This document shows positions 41,297 to 41,406 of a stretch of 41,406 bases of DNA, piece by piece. Source of the stretch: Nitrospira sp. (lineage in GTDB: Bacteria; Nitrospirota; Nitrospiria; Nitrospirales; Nitrospiraceae). The notes beneath the pieces were generated by a model. It was not told the origin of the DNA. It saw nothing but the letters and a program-made list of their open reading frames with translations, and searched no databases. The first letter of the stretch is position 1. Each line of letters begins with the position of its first letter. The translations under genes were made by a program, and so were the position numbers. The stretch covers positions 1-41,406 of the forward strand of contig JALHMZ010000024.1 in the NCBI GenBank assembly GCA_022843785.1, given 5' to 3'.

Positions 41297-41406
41297 ACCC
41301 GGCAGCGTCCTACTTTCCCACTGCCTCACGGCAGCAGTATCATCGGCCTTGGAGGGCTTAACTTCCGTGTTCGGTATGGGAACGGGTGGGGCCCCTCCGG
41401 TATGGC
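41297..41406 (-). rRNA. rrf: 5S ribosomal RNA, 5' end cut by window edge
   Basis: The reverse strand reads GCCATACCGGAGGGG, CCACCCGTTCCCATACCGAA, CACGGAAGTTAAGCCCTCCA, and GGGAAAGTAGGACGCTGCCG, the canonical 5S core. About the first ten bases are beyond the window. The gene is the last of a leftward rRNA operon and is followed by a strong terminator. Confidence 0.97.

Noticed and set aside
1..41406. CRISPR array or tRNA genes
   Set aside because: No regularly spaced short repeats with unique spacers were seen, and no stretch showed the T-loop and acceptor features of a tRNA.

Overview
The window looks like chromosomal DNA of a Nitrospira-type bacterium (Nitrospirota). This is an inference from the high GC content, a urea ABC transporter substrate-binding protein with a Tat-type signal, many predicted outer-membrane lipoproteins, a PilB/PilZ (cyclic di-GMP) theme, and a short repeat with the pattern ILKKSASFVLAS that I associate with this group. 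I could not run a taxonomic search. Both ends look like core genome: urtA and the start of urtB at the left, and a 5S rRNA gene with its terminator at the right.

Left part (1-11100). The urea-uptake genes urtA-urtB run leftward. A divergent lipoprotein gene has a candidate structured RNA (GEMM-like) upstream, followed by a bactofilin. A four-gene rightward block of redox proteins comes next: a RoxA/MauG-like di-heme c-type lipoprotein, a cytochrome P450, a membrane protein with an internally repeated domain, and a DyP-type peroxidase. Three are haem enzymes and the fourth may be their partner.

Middle part (11100-23300), an accessory island. It holds a small unknown gene, a lipoprotein plus a patatin-like lipoprotein, a four-helix membrane protein, and a SIR2-HerA pair that matches a known anti-phage defence architecture. 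Related short repeats lie just after the last gene of each of these units. The island continues with decayed remains of a REP-associated tyrosine transposase (RAYT) gene in tandem, interrupted by a complete IS3-family element, and then the HicBA and VapBC toxin-antitoxin modules.

Right-centre part (23300-33400). A glutathione peroxidase, a membrane-anchored methyltransferase and a HigBA module run leftward. A PilZ protein with an unknown C-terminal domain, a PhoD-like phosphatase and a group of unknown envelope genes run rightward (three lipoproteins, one protein with a hydrophobic tail, one membrane protein ending in a GAPFWFDLL motif). A roughly 150-bp repeat family (called R2 here) has five copies, all in the same orientation, each upstream of a rightward gene. 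A second family (R1, about 126 bp with inverted ends) looks like a MITE.

Right part (33400-41406). Transketolase, a secreted FN3/BACON-repeat protein, a single-domain PilZ protein, a PilB/GspE-type ATPase with an MshEN-like N-terminus, a small secreted protein, and the 3' part of a leftward rRNA operon (5S rRNA and terminators). Two PilZ proteins, an MshEN-type ATPase and a possible c-di-GMP riboswitch point to cyclic di-GMP control of surface functions.
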